From contig NZ_HE997626.1 of NCBI RefSeq assembly GCF_000312385.1, forward strand, positions 2,069,503 through 2,133,502: DNA of 64,000 bases, given 5' to 3'. Source of the stretch: Tsukamurella sp. 1534 (GTDB lineage Bacteria > Actinomycetota > Actinomycetes > Mycobacteriales > Mycobacteriaceae). The first letter of the stretch is position 1. Each line of letters begins with the position of its first letter. Shown in pieces: positions 7,637 to 16,114 of the stretch. A program made the position numbers and the translations under genes. The notes under the pieces are model-generated. The model saw nothing but the letters and a program-made list of their open reading frames with translations. It was not told the origin of the DNA and made no database searches.

Positions 7637-8947
7637 ATGGTCGACCTCACCAGACGCGGCTTCCTCGCGGCCGGACTCGCCGCCACCGCGGCCGTCGCGG
7701 CAGCCTGCGCGGGTTCCGGCGGATCCGGCGGCTCGTCGAACTCCGGCGGGAGCGGCGGCGACATCACGCTGCGCTTCCTCACCAATCATCCCGGCAGCTC
7801 GAAGGCCGTGGAGCAGGAGCTGATCGACGCGTTCCAGAAGGCCAACGCGGGCATCAAGATCGAGCTCCTCGACGGCGGCAAGGACTACGAGGAGGTGGCG
7901 CAGAAGTTCCAGACCGCCCTCTCCGGCGGCACCAAGCCGGACATCATCGTGGTCTCCGACGTCACCTGGTTCAACTTCGCCCTGAACAAGCAGATCGCGC
8001 CGCTCGACGACCTGTTCGCCGGCGCGAACCTCAAGCCGGGCGACTACGTCGACTCGCTGCTCGCGGACACGAAGTTCGACGGCAAGCACTACGCGGTGCC
8101 CTACGCCCGCTCGACGCCGCTGTTCTACTACAACAAGGACGTGTGGAAGAAGGCCGGCCTCGAGGATCGCGGCCCGAAGGACTGGGACGAGTTCGTCTCC
8201 TGGGCGCCGCGGATCCAGGAGGCCATCGGCGGCGATAAGAAGGCCATCGTGCTCGCCGATTCGGCGAACTACATCGACTGGGTCTTCGAGGGCTGGAACT
8301 GGTCGAAGGGCGGCGCCTACTCGGACGGCTGGGACCTCACGTTCACCTCCCCGGAGTCGGTCGCCGCGGCGAACCAGCTCAAGGACGTGGTCGGCAAGTG
8401 GGGCCGCCTGACCAGCAAGCCGGAGAACGACTTCGGCGCCGGGCTGGCCGCCGTCACACTGCAGTCCACCGGGTCGCTCAAGACCATCAGCACCACCGCG
8501 AAGTTCGAGCTGGGCACCGCGTTCCTGCCCGGCCCGCAGGGGAAGTCCTGCCCCACCGGCGGCGCCGGCGTGGCCGTGGCGGCCGATATCGCCGACGACC
8601 GCAAGGCGGCCGCGGTGAAGTTCATCGAGTTCCTCACGAACACGGAGAACACGGCCAAGTTCTCGCAGGCGACCGGCTACATGCCCGTGCGCAAGGCGGC
8701 CGTCGACGATCCGTCGATGAAGGCCTTCATCGAGAAGAACCCCAACTTCGGTACGGCCGTGCAGCAGTTGCCGCACACCCGCGTCCAGGACAACGCCCGC
8801 GTGTTCGTGCCGGGCGGTGGCCGCGACATCGGGCAGGCGCTGCAGCAGATCGCCACCGGCGGTGACGCGGCGGCGGTGCTCGGCGCCCTGCAGAAGACGA
8901 TCCAGGGAAAGATCGATTCGCAGATCACCCCGAAGCTGCCCAAGTAG
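7637..8947 (+). CDS. ugpB: Extracellular solute-binding lipoprotein UgpB
   Basis: A 436-residue substrate-binding lipoprotein. The N-terminus has a twin-arginine export signal (TRRGFLAAG) and a lipobox ending in AAAC, so the mature protein is predicted to be folded before Tat export and tethered at its cysteine. The conserved block HYAVPYARSTPLFYYNK and the GGAYSD and CPTGGAG segments closely resemble Mycobacterium tuberculosis UgpB, which is known to bind glycerophosphocholine. A Gly/Ser linker follows the lipobox. Together with ugpA, ugpE and ugpC it makes a complete importer for glycerophosphodiesters, likely for scavenging lipid head groups. The exact ligand is inferred from family. Confidence 0.92.
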   Translation: MVDLTRRGFLAAGLAATAAVAAACAGSGGSGGSSNSGGSGGDITLRFLTNHPGSSKAVEQELIDAFQKANAGIKIELLDGGKDYEEVAQKFQTALSGGTKPDIIVVSDVTWFNFALNKQIAPLDDLFAGANLKPGDYVDSLLADTKFDGKHYAVPYARSTPLFYYNKDVWKKAGLEDRGPKDWDEFVSWAPRIQEAIGGDKKAIVLADSANYIDWVFEGWNWSKGGAYSDGWDLTFTSPESVAAANQLKDVVGKWGRLTSKPENDFGAGLAAVTLQSTGSLKTISTTAKFELGTAFLPGPQGKSCPTGGAGVAVAADIADDRKAAAVKFIEFLTNTENTAKFSQATGYMPVRKAAVDDPSMKAFIEKNPNFGTAVQQLPHTRVQDNARVFVPGGGRDIGQALQQIATGGDAAAVLGALQKTIQGKIDSQITPKLPK

Positions 8948-8990
8948 CCGGCAGCTTTCGTAGCGGAGTAACGAGGAGTCAAGGAACACC

Positions 8991-10061
8991 ATGGCAACGG
9001 TGCGTTTCGACGGGGCGACGGTCCAGTACCCCGGAGCCGACCGGCCTTCGGTCAGCTCGCTCGACCTGGACATCGCCGACGGCGAGTTCGTCGTGCTGGT
9101 CGGCCCTTCCGGGTGCGGCAAGTCGACCAGCCTGCGGGCGCTCGCCGGCCTCGAGGCGGTGACCGACGGCCGCATCCTCATCGACGATGCGGACGTGACC
9201 GCGGTCTCGCCGAAGAAGCGCGACGTGGCCATGGTGTTCCAGAACTACGCGCTCTACCCCAACATGACGGTGGCGCAGAACATGGGCTTCGCCCTGCGTA
9301 ACGCCGGTGTGTCCAAGGAGGACACGGCGAAGCAGGTGGCCGAGGCCGCCGCCATGCTGGAGCTCGAGCCGCTGCTCGACCGGAAGCCCGCGCGGCTCTC
9401 CGGCGGGCAGCGGCAGCGCGTCGCGATGGGGCGGGCCATCGTCCGGCATCCCAAGGTCTTCGCCATGGACGAACCGCTGTCGAATCTCGATGCACGGCTG
9501 CGGGTCTCGACACGGTCGCAGATCTCGGCGCTGCAGCGGCGGCTCGGCGTCACCACCCTGTACGTGACCCATGATCAGGTCGAGGCGATGACGATGGGCG
9601 ACAGGGTCGCCGTCCTCAAAGACGGCCTGCTGCAGCAGGTGGCGCCGCCGCGCGAGCTCTACGACGATCCGGTGAACACCTTCGTCGCGGGCTTCCTGGG
9701 CTCGCCGGGCATGAACCTGCTGACGGTGCCGCGGACGGAGGCCGGCGCGCAGATCGCGGGCGCGACCGTGGCGGTGCCGCGCACCGTCGAATCGGGGGAG
9801 ACGGTGACCGTCGGGCTGCGGCCCGAGGCGCTCGACGTGGTGTCCCCGGATGCCGCCGGCGCCGCGCGCGGGACCGTGGCCCTCGTGGAGGAGTTGGGCG
9901 CTGAGGCGCTGGTGTACGTGACCGTGGACGGGCAGGACAAGCCGGTCGTGGCGCGCGTGGACCGCGCGACGACGCTACGAGCCGGCGAGGAGGCGGGGCT
10001 CATCCCCGCCGCCGAGCAGGCGCTGTTCTTCCACGCGGAATCGGGCGACCGCCTGCGCTGA
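8991..10061 (+). CDS. ugpC: ABC transporter ATPase UgpC (CUT1/MalK type)
   Basis: A 356-residue ATPase with Walker A GPSGCGKST, signature LSGGQRQR, Walker B VFAMDEP and the switch histidine in YVTHDQVEAMT. A C-terminal TOBE/OB regulatory domain (about 240-356) is typical of MalK/UgpC and allows sugar or phosphate regulation. A ribosome site (GAGGAG) precedes ATG 8991. Its last 87 bases overlap the 3' end of the glycosyltransferase gene on the other strand. Confidence 0.94.
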   Translation: MATVRFDGATVQYPGADRPSVSSLDLDIADGEFVVLVGPSGCGKSTSLRALAGLEAVTDGRILIDDADVTAVSPKKRDVAMVFQNYALYPNMTVAQNMGFALRNAGVSKEDTAKQVAEAAAMLELEPLLDRKPARLSGGQRQRVAMGRAIVRHPKVFAMDEPLSNLDARLRVSTRSQISALQRRLGVTTLYVTHDQVEAMTMGDRVAVLKDGLLQQVAPPRELYDDPVNTFVAGFLGSPGMNLLTVPRTEAGAQIAGATVAVPRTVESGETVTVGLRPEALDVVSPDAAGAARGTVALVEELGAEALVYVTVDGQDKPVVARVDRATTLRAGEEAGLIPAAEQALFFHAESGDRLR

Positions 10062-11216
10062 TCCGGTGCGCCGCAGGAACCTCCGGCGGTCGGCGGTGCG
10101 CCGATGCAGGCGCAGCATCGTCTCCACCGCGCGGTCCCAGGTGTACTCCTCGGCGCACGCCCGCGCGGCGGCCCCGTAGTCACCGCGCTCCACCACGGCC
10201 CGCACCGCCGCGGCGAATGCGGCGCCCGTGTCCGCGGCCGGGAGCCCGCAGCCCGCGCCGGCCACGGCGGAGAGGGCGCTGTTGCGGGACACCACGATCG
10301 GCGTCCCCGAGGCCAGGGCTTCCATGGCGCTGAGGCCGAAGGTCTCGTGCGGCCCAGGGCAGATCGCCGCGTCGGCGCAGGCGAGGAGGTCGGCGAGGGC
10401 CTCGCGGTCGTCGAGGTGCCCGGTGAAGGTGACGGGCAATCCTGCTGCCTGCCTGCGGAGTTCACCCTCCATCGCGCCGCCGCCCGCGATCACCAGGCGG
10501 GCGCGGGCACCGTCGGACACCAGGGCGCGCAGCACCTCGATGCCCCGCGCCGGGTGCTTCTCCATCGAGAGCCGGCACGACTGCACGAGCAGGATGTCGG
10601 CGGGGCGCGCCTCGCCCGGGCTCGCCCCGGACGCCCACCGTTCCCGCGCCCGCGGCGTGGCCCGGCCGGGGTGGAAGGTGTCGAGGTCCACGCCGAGCGG
10701 CACCGTCTCGACGTTGGGCGCGTGCACCCGGGCGAACTCCTCGCCCGCGAATCCGGTGGTGCAGACGACGGTGTCGTAGCTGCGCGCCGTGCCGAGGTTC
10801 GCCACGTCGGAAGCCCATGTCGCGACGGCCGGTGGTGCGCCCAGTTCGATCATCCGGTCCAGCCGCTCGTGGCTGATCATGATCGACCCGATGCCCCGGG
10901 CCTTCGCCCACGGGCCCATGCCTCGCAGAGTGAGCCGGTCGGAGACCTCGAGGCTGTCGGCACCCAGCTGGGGGAGCAGCCGGCGGATCCGGACGGGGCT
11001 CGCGGCGCGGTAGCCCTGCACCTGGAAGAACTGCCGGCCGGGCACGGTGATGCGGCGAACACCGGAGTCGAGTACCTCGTCGGCGGGCCGCGCGCCGGCC
11101 ACGACGAGGGTCGCGGCGTGCCCGCGCGCGACGTAGCCCGCGCCCAGTTGGTCGACCGCGGTGCGCAGGCCGCCCGAGCGCGGGCCGTAGAAGTTCGCCA
11201 ATTGGACGATGTGCAT
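9975..11216 (-). CDS. Glycosyltransferase family 4
   Basis: A 413-residue GT-B-fold glycosyltransferase. The N-terminal GPRSGGLRTAV loop contacts the acceptor. The C-terminal Rossmann half has the nucleotide-sugar-binding region with CPGPHETFGLSAMEALASG, the usual GT4 E-x7-E pattern. A likely role is transfer to a lipid or cell-envelope glycan such as a mannolipid; the donor is unknown. The start at ATG 11216 is chosen because the upstream open frame is not protein-like. The 3' end overlaps ugpC by 87 bases (9975-10061), which is unusually long for convergent genes, so the last 29 residues are either real or the result of a lost earlier stop. Confidence 0.85.
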   Translation of the reverse strand: MHIVQLANFYGPRSGGLRTAVDQLGAGYVARGHAATLVVAGARPADEVLDSGVRRITVPGRQFFQVQGYRAASPVRIRRLLPQLGADSLEVSDRLTLRGMGPWAKARGIGSIMISHERLDRMIELGAPPAVATWASDVANLGTARSYDTVVCTTGFAGEEFARVHAPNVETVPLGVDLDTFHPGRATPRARERWASGASPGEARPADILLVQSCRLSMEKHPARGIEVLRALVSDGARARLVIAGGGAMEGELRRQAAGLPVTFTGHLDDREALADLLACADAAICPGPHETFGLSAMEALASGTPIVVSRNSALSAVAGAGCGLPAADTGAAFAAAVRAVVERGDYGAAARACAEEYTWDRAVETMLRLHRRTADRRRFLRRTGSAQAVARFRVEEQRLLGGGDEPRLLAGS

Positions 11217-11316
11217 GGGGCCAGGCTGCCCGGGGGTGCGGACGGCGGGGTGAACGTGCGGGATCATGTGGGCGAACTGTTCTCGTGCACGGGCCTGCGC
11301 GCGCACAATCATGTCC

Positions 11317-11733
11317 ATGACCGTTCGCCTGAATCCGTACATCAGCTTCGCCGACACCGCCCGCGAGGCCCTGGAGTTCTACCGTGACGTGTTCGGGGGT
11401 GACCTCGAGATCTCGACGTTCGAGGGAATGCCGCCGGAGATGGGAATCGATCCGTCCGAGGCGACGAAGGTGATGCACGGGATGCTCACCACGCCGGACG
11501 GCTTCACCCTCATGTGCGCCGACACCCCGTCGAGCATGGCGCGCACCGTCGGCGACGACGTCTCCGTGTCGCTGTCCGGTGACGACCTGGACACGCTCAC
11601 CGGCTGGTGGGAGAAGCTCTCCGCCGGCGGCACCGTGACCGCACCGTTCATGAAGGCTCCCTGGGGCGACACGTTCGGCATGTGCACCGACCGCTTCGGC
11701 GTCCACTGGATGGTCAACGCCGCCGCGTCGTAG
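11317..11733 (+). CDS. VOC family protein (PhnB/glyoxalase-like)
   Basis: A 138-residue single vicinal-oxygen-chelate protein of the PhnB-like subgroup. It begins MTVRLNPYISF and contains REALEFYRDVFGG and the closing DRFGVHWMVN. ATG 11311 is an alternative six bases upstream; no ribosome site is visible and a leaderless transcript is possible. Members of this subgroup are often annotated as DNA-binding 3-demethylubiquinone-like proteins, but a reaction cannot be assigned. The tRNA-Lys gene follows. Confidence 0.85.
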   Translation: MTVRLNPYISFADTAREALEFYRDVFGGDLEISTFEGMPPEMGIDPSEATKVMHGMLTTPDGFTLMCADTPSSMARTVGDDVSVSLSGDDLDTLTGWWEKLSAGGTVTAPFMKAPWGDTFGMCTDRFGVHWMVNAAAS

Positions 11734-11763
11734 CGCGATCCCGCTGCTACGATTTCCGGCGGC

Positions 11764-11836
11764 GCCCCCCTAGCTCAATTGGCAGAGCATCGGACTTTTA
11801 ATCCGCTGGTTGTGGGTTCGAGTCCCACGGGGGGTA
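11764..11836 (+). tRNA. tRNA-Lys (anticodon TTT)
   Basis: Clover-leaf of 73 bases: acceptor GCCCCCC pairs with GGGGGGT, D-arm GCTCAATTGGCAGAGC, anticodon loop CTTTTAA, T-arm GTGGGTTCGAGTCCCAC, discriminator A. The 3' CCA is not encoded. Confidence 0.97.
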
Positions 11837-11873
11837 CGACACCCCGGCTGCGCCCGCAACGGCGCTGCTCGAG

Positions 11874-12350
11874 TCAGGCCTCAGCGACGGCGCGGAAGCG
11901 CTCGAGGTAGAGCGGCCAGCCGTTCGCGCCGTCAAGGGTGTCGAAGGCCTGCCAGCCCTCGCCGTGCCGGTCCAGGTGCCGGTGCTCGACCTCGACCCGG
12001 GTGCGCGACGGGGCCTCGGCGACGAATCGGATCTCCACCTCGCTGGCCCGGGACGGGTCGGTCTCGATCTGGAAGCGCGGGCTGATGTCCCAGGTGAACG
12101 TCAGCGTGTTCGGCGGATCGCAGGCGAGCACGCGCGCCCACGTGCACACGGTGCCGTCGGTCCCGACGTCGTAGATCGTGCCGCCCGCGTGCGGTTCGAG
12201 CACGGTCCGTTCGATGGGCACGGCGAGCAGGTTGTGCTCGCGCGGTTTGATCTCGTCGAACCGTTCGGTGAAGACCCGGAAGGCGAAGTCGATCGGTACG
12301 TCGACGGTGATGTCGACCCGCAACTCGGTGCGTTCGGATGTCGCGCTCAT
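11874..12350 (-). CDS. SRPBCC (AHSA1-like) domain protein
   Basis: A 158-residue START/AHSA1-fold protein, a helix-grip fold with a hydrophobic ligand pocket. Markers are VDVPIDFAFRVFTERFDEI at the N-terminus and the C-terminal GWPLYLERFRAVAE helix. The ATG overlaps the stop of the upstream ArsR gene by four bases, the common ArsR-SRPBCC operon. The ligand is unknown; co-expression with its repressor suggests a detoxification or stress role. Confidence 0.88.
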   Translation of the reverse strand: MSATSERTELRVDITVDVPIDFAFRVFTERFDEIKPREHNLLAVPIERTVLEPHAGGTIYDVGTDGTVCTWARVLACDPPNTLTFTWDISPRFQIETDPSRASEVEIRFVAEAPSRTRVEVEHRHLDRHGEGWQAFDTLDGANGWPLYLERFRAVAEA

Positions 12351-12676
12351 GACGGTGGGTTCCCTTCCTCGGAGTAGGCCTGTTCGGCCAGCTGCTTGAA
12401 CGTGGTCAGCGTCTGTGTCCAGTAACTCTCGAGCTCGCGGCGCATGGCGGCGAGGCCGTCGGGGCGGGGGCGGTAGAGGCGTTCGCGCCCCTGCTTGTGC
12501 ACGTCCACGAGGCGCGCGTCCAGGAGGACGCGCAGGTGCTGCGAGACGGCGGGCCGGCTGACGGGGAGGTCCCGCGCGATCGCGGTGACCGAGCAGGGCC
12601 CGGCGGCCACGCGCGCGAACACCGTTCGCCGGGTGGGATCGGCGAGGGCGGACCAGGGGTCGGCGGTGATGGACAC
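12347..12676 (-). CDS. ArsR-family winged-helix repressor
   Basis: A 109-residue ArsR-type regulator: ALADPTRRTVFARVA, then the recognition region DLPVSRPAVSQHLRVLLDARLVD and the wing GRERLYRPR. The cysteine clusters of metal sensors are absent, so it probably senses an organic ligand or belongs to the non-metal SRPBCC-linked group. The open frame extends to TTG 12712, but those bases form the promoter. GTG 12676 sits at the expected transcription start (see 12673-12712), so the message is probably leaderless. It is coupled to the SRPBCC gene by a four-base overlap. Confidence 0.88.
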   Translation of the reverse strand: MSITADPWSALADPTRRTVFARVAAGPCSVTAIARDLPVSRPAVSQHLRVLLDARLVDVHKQGRERLYRPRPDGLAAMRRELESYWTQTLTTFKQLAEQAYSEEGNPPS

Positions 12677-12712
12677 AATGCGTAAGTTACTACTTACGCA
12701 TTGTGTCGTCAA
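12673..12712 (-). promoter_or_regulatory. Promoter of arsR-SRPBCC operon with a perfect 15-base inverted repeat
   Basis: On the minus strand TTGACG (12712-12707), a 17-base spacer and TAACTT (12689-12684) make a good -35/-10 pair. It would start transcription at about 12676, the GTG start codon. Bases 12673-12687 and 12692-12706 are perfect inverted copies separated by TACT, covering the spacer, -10 and start codon. This is a strong candidate autoregulatory operator for the ArsR protein. Confidence 0.8.
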
Positions 12713-12715
12713 CGG

Positions 12716-13102
12716 TCAGCCACCGTACGGGGCGAGCGCGAACCTGCCCCACGCGATGAAGGCGAACGCGGCGATGAACACCACGTCGCCGGCCATGTAG
12801 GCCCACTCGTCGCGGCGGAAACGCGTGGTGGCCGCGCCCGCCATGAACAGCGCGAGCCCGCACGCGGCGAGCGGCGAGAGCACCTCGGCCACGCCCACCA
12901 GCGGCGGCAGGACGAGGCCGACCCCACCGGTCGCCTTGATCGCCCCGATGGCCTTGAGGTGCCCGTCGCCGAAGTCGTCGACCCAGTGCTGGTTCGCGCC
13001 CAGCGCCCGGTACCGCTCGCGCGGCAGCAGGATCAGGGCGCCACCTCCCGCGACGAAGCCGGCGGCCAGGAGCCCGGTGATGATCCACAGTGCGGTGTTC
13101 AT
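12716..13102 (-). CDS. DoxX family membrane protein
   Basis: A 128-residue protein with four hydrophobic segments and the DoxX-type pattern (GAIKATGGVGLVLPPLVG, then LAACGLALFMAGAA). Members of this family associate with membrane oxidoreductases or redox stress; the role here is not determined. GAGGAG precedes ATG 13102. It is divergent from the ECF sigma gene at 13182, a pairing often seen with ECF41-type factors, so that sigma factor may transcribe it. It ends four bases before the ArsR promoter, so some read-through into arsR is likely. Confidence 0.85.
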   Translation of the reverse strand: MNTALWIITGLLAAGFVAGGGALILLPRERYRALGANQHWVDDFGDGHLKAIGAIKATGGVGLVLPPLVGVAEVLSPLAACGLALFMAGAATTRFRRDEWAYMAGDVVFIAAFAFIAWGRFALAPYGG

Positions 13103-13181
13103 GGGAATTCCCTCCTCGTTACGTTCGCCCGTTCGGGCTCGTCACTGTGATGACGGATCACGACGTGGAAAGGTAACGACG

Positions 13182-14042
13182 ATGGAACGACCAGCTCTGG
13201 CCGAGCGGTTCGAGGAGCACCGGCCCCGGCTCCTCGCGGTCGCCACGCGCGCGCTCGGCTCGCGTGCGGACGCCGAGGACGCCGTGCAGGAGGCCTGGTT
13301 GCGGCTCGCCGCGTACGACGGTGCGCCCATCGACAATCTCGCCGGCTGGCTCACCCGGGTGGTGGGCCGGATCTGCATCGACGCGCTGCGCCGCCGCGCC
13401 TCGCGCGCCGAGACCGGCCTCGACGGGCTGGCGACCGACCCGGTGGTCACCGAGGACGTGGACGGCCCCGAGGACGCGGCCGTGGCCGCCGACGCGGTGG
13501 GCCTCGCGATGATGGTGGTGCTGGAATCGCTGCGGCCCGAGGAGCGCCTGGCGTTCGTGCTGCACGACATGTTCGCCGTGCCCTTCGCGGAGATCGGCCC
13601 GATCGTGGGCCGGTCGCCCGACGCGGCGAAGATGCTGGCGAGCCGGGCCCGTCGCCGGGTCCAGGACCAGCCGCGACCGTCGATCGACAGGCAGCAGCAG
13701 CGCGCGGTGGTGGACGCCTTCCTCGCCGCAGCCCGCGACGGCGATTTCGACGCCCTGCTCGCGGTGCTCGACCCGGACGTCACGTGGACCCGGCACACCG
13801 CGCGCGGCCGGATCACGTCGGCGGGGGCGAACGAGGTCCTGGCGCTCGCCCGGCGCGGTGCGGGCGCTCAGATCGAGGCGCGCCGGGTCAGCGTCAACGG
13901 CGCGCCCGGGATCCTGGTGTGGAGCCCGGCGGGGCGGCCGCTGGCCCTCATGGCCTGCACCGTGGTGGGCGGGGTGATCGTGGACCTCGAGTCCATCGTG
14001 GACTCGCGCCGGCTCGCCGCGATGGAGCTGCCCTCCCTCTGA
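13182..14042 (+). CDS. ECF sigma factor with C-terminal SnoaL-like domain (SigJ/ECF41-like)
   Basis: A 286-residue RNA polymerase sigma factor. Region 2 contains SRADAEDAVQEAWLRL; region 4 contains AFVLHDMFAVPFAEI and the helix-turn-helix SPDAAKMLASRARRRV. The last 115 or so residues form an NTF2/SnoaL-like extension (DGDFDALLAVLDPDVTW). This layout fits the SigJ/ECF41 group, where the extension replaces an anti-sigma factor by modulating activity in cis. No anti-sigma gene is adjacent, as expected. GGAAAGG precedes ATG 13182. The divergent DoxX gene is the obvious candidate target. Confidence 0.92.
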   Translation: MERPALAERFEEHRPRLLAVATRALGSRADAEDAVQEAWLRLAAYDGAPIDNLAGWLTRVVGRICIDALRRRASRAETGLDGLATDPVVTEDVDGPEDAAVAADAVGLAMMVVLESLRPEERLAFVLHDMFAVPFAEIGPIVGRSPDAAKMLASRARRRVQDQPRPSIDRQQQRAVVDAFLAAARDGDFDALLAVLDPDVTWTRHTARGRITSAGANEVLALARRGAGAQIEARRVSVNGAPGILVWSPAGRPLALMACTVVGGVIVDLESIVDSRRLAAMELPSL

Positions 14043-14059
14043 CGGTTTCGACGGTGCGC

Positions 14060-14683
14060 TCACCACCGCCGCGTGCGCCGGCCCCCGAACCGCAGGCGGA
14101 AACGCGGCACCGCCAGTGAGAACACGGGGCGGCGCCCGGCGAGGTGGGCGAGGGGGCCGGCACCGTCGAACTCCCACTCCGCGCGGACGGGCCGCGCCCG
14201 GACCAGGCCCGCCACCGGGGTCCGCGCCCCGCCGGCGTCGTCGCCCTGGAGCAGCCGGAAGGCGATGGGCAGGAACGGGAGCACCCACCGGGGCGGCCGG
14301 GGCAGACGCGCGGTGGCGACCGATTCCGCGGCGTACCGGTCGAGCCGTCGCACCGCGAACCCGTTGAGCTCCTTGGGGATCGACCACAGCTCGCGGCCGC
14401 CGGCGCGCGATGCGGCGCTGTCGACCTGGATGAACGGGATCGTGACGAAGGGGAGCAGGCGGCGCACGCTCACCGTGGTGCACATGATCTCGTTGTAGGT
14501 GAGCGGACTGGGGGGCTCGTAGACGAAGAACGCGGTGGCCACGATGCGCCGGCCGAAGACGGTGAGCGTGCGGGCGCCCGACGGGAGCGGCGGATCCGGG
14601 GCATCGTCGCCGGGCACGAGGAACAGGCTGACGAGGCAGTGGCCGGTCAGGTGCCAGGGCTCGGGCGGGTAGGTCACGTCCAT
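14060..14683 (-). CDS. Acetoacetate decarboxylase-fold protein
   Basis: A 207-residue protein of the acetoacetate decarboxylase superfamily. The signature ELWSIPKELNGF holds the lysine at the place of the Schiff-base lysine of true decarboxylases, and PLTYNEIM is also family-like. Its ATG lies inside the 3' end of the monooxygenase gene (10-base overlap in another frame), so it is co-translated with the BVMO. Decarboxylase, dehydratase or aldolase-like activity on a keto acid is possible; I cannot choose among them. Confidence 0.8.
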   Translation of the reverse strand: MDVTYPPEPWHLTGHCLVSLFLVPGDDAPDPPLPSGARTLTVFGRRIVATAFFVYEPPSPLTYNEIMCTTVSVRRLLPFVTIPFIQVDSAASRAGGRELWSIPKELNGFAVRRLDRYAAESVATARLPRPPRWVLPFLPIAFRLLQGDDAGGARTPVAGLVRARPVRAEWEFDGAGPLAHLAGRRPVFSLAVPRFRLRFGGRRTRRW

Positions 14684-16113
14684 GAGAACTCCTCGGGAGC
14701 GAGCCGCGCGGTGGCGTCTGCGTAGGTGCGGGTGTTGCCCGGCCAGTTCGACGTGATGCGCCCCGACGGGTGGCGGTACCAGCTCTCGCAGTGCCCCCAC
14801 ACGGAGCGCTCCAGGCGGTGCTGCACCGCGTGGTCGAACCGGTCCGCAGCCTCCCGCGTCACCGCGACGCTGCGGTGACCGCCGTCGCGCATCCGGCGGA
14901 GCACGTCCCGGATGTGGCGCGCCTGGGCCTCGAGCATGTAGACGATCGACCCGCCGCCCAGATTGGTGTTGGGGCCGTAGGCGACGAAGAAGTTCGGAAA
15001 GCCGGGCACGTGCATGCCGAGGTGGGCGCGCGCACCGTCGGCCCACGCGTCGGCCAGCAGTCGGCTGCCCGTGCCCTCGATCCGCATGGAGGACAGGAAG
15101 TTCTGGGCGTCGAAGCCGGTGGCGAAGACGATCGCGTCGACCTCGTGGTGGACGCCGTCGGCGACGAGCCCGGTCTCGGTGACCTCGCCGACCGCGGCGG
15201 TGACGAGCCCGACGTGGGGCCGGGTCATCGTGGGGTAGAAGCTGTTGGCGAACAGGATCCGGCGGCAGCCCACCGGGTAGTCCGGGGTGAGCGCCTCCCG
15301 CAGCGCGCGGTCTCGCACGCGCAGCCGCAGATGCGTCAGCGCGAGTGCGCGGATGATCCGGCCGGCGCGGGAGTCGTCGTCGAGACCGCGGGAGAACTGT
15401 TCGGCGATGGACCAGAACGTCTCCCGCTCCCGCTGCAGCGCGCCCGGGACGTTCCGGAACGCGCCGCGGTACAGGCGCCCGTACCGCTGGTCGGGGCGGG
15501 GGAGGATGTACGACGGGGTGCGCTGGAACACGAGGAGTTCCGAGGCCCGGTCGGCGAGGTGCGGGATGAACTGGATCGCGCTCGCCCCGGTGCCCACCAC
15601 TGCGATCCGCTTGCCGGACAACGGTGCCGAGTGGTCCCACCGGGCGGAGTGGAACGCGATGCCGCGGAAACGGTCGATGCCGGGGATGGCCGGAAGCGCC
15701 GGATCGGACAGCTGCCCGACGGCGCTCACCAGCACGTCCACCCGGTCGACGGTGCCGTCCGCGAGCCCGACCTCCCACTGCGAGCGCGCCTCGTCGAACG
15801 TCGCGGCCACCACGGTGGCGCCGGTCCGCACCCGCGGCGTCACGCCGTACTTCGCCGCGGTCCGCCGCAGGTACGTGAGGATCTGGGGCTGGTGGGCGTA
15901 GCGCGAGGCCCACCCGGTGAAGGGCTCGAAGGAGAAGGAGTACAGGGCCGACGGGACGTCGCACGCGGCTCCGGGGTAGGTGTTGTCGCGCCAGACGCCG
16001 CCGATCGAGTCGGAGCGCTCCCACAGCCGGATGTCGTCGTGGCCGTCCTCCAGGAGGGTGATCGCGACGGCGAGCGCGCCGAAGCCGGAACCGATGATGC
16101 CGATCGAGGGCAT
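14674..16113 (-). CDS. Flavin-containing Baeyer-Villiger-type monooxygenase
   Basis: A 479-residue FAD/NADPH monooxygenase. It has an N-terminal FAD fingerprint IGSGFGALAVA, the Baeyer-Villiger fingerprint FRGIAFHSARWD (F-x-G-x3-H-x3-W), and a second Rossmann motif VGTGASAIQFIP for NADPH. Enzymes of this class insert oxygen next to a ketone to form an ester or lactone. It starts one base after the TetR stop (TGACATG) and overlaps the decarboxylase-like gene, so all three are one transcript. The divergent ChoD-like oxidase makes a sterol or cyclic-ketone substrate plausible. Confidence 0.9.
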   Translation of the reverse strand: MPSIGIIGSGFGALAVAITLLEDGHDDIRLWERSDSIGGVWRDNTYPGAACDVPSALYSFSFEPFTGWASRYAHQPQILTYLRRTAAKYGVTPRVRTGATVVAATFDEARSQWEVGLADGTVDRVDVLVSAVGQLSDPALPAIPGIDRFRGIAFHSARWDHSAPLSGKRIAVVGTGASAIQFIPHLADRASELLVFQRTPSYILPRPDQRYGRLYRGAFRNVPGALQRERETFWSIAEQFSRGLDDDSRAGRIIRALALTHLRLRVRDRALREALTPDYPVGCRRILFANSFYPTMTRPHVGLVTAAVGEVTETGLVADGVHHEVDAIVFATGFDAQNFLSSMRIEGTGSRLLADAWADGARAHLGMHVPGFPNFFVAYGPNTNLGGGSIVYMLEAQARHIRDVLRRMRDGGHRSVAVTREAADRFDHAVQHRLERSVWGHCESWYRHPSGRITSNWPGNTRTYADATARLAPEEFSWT

Positions 16114-16114
16114 G

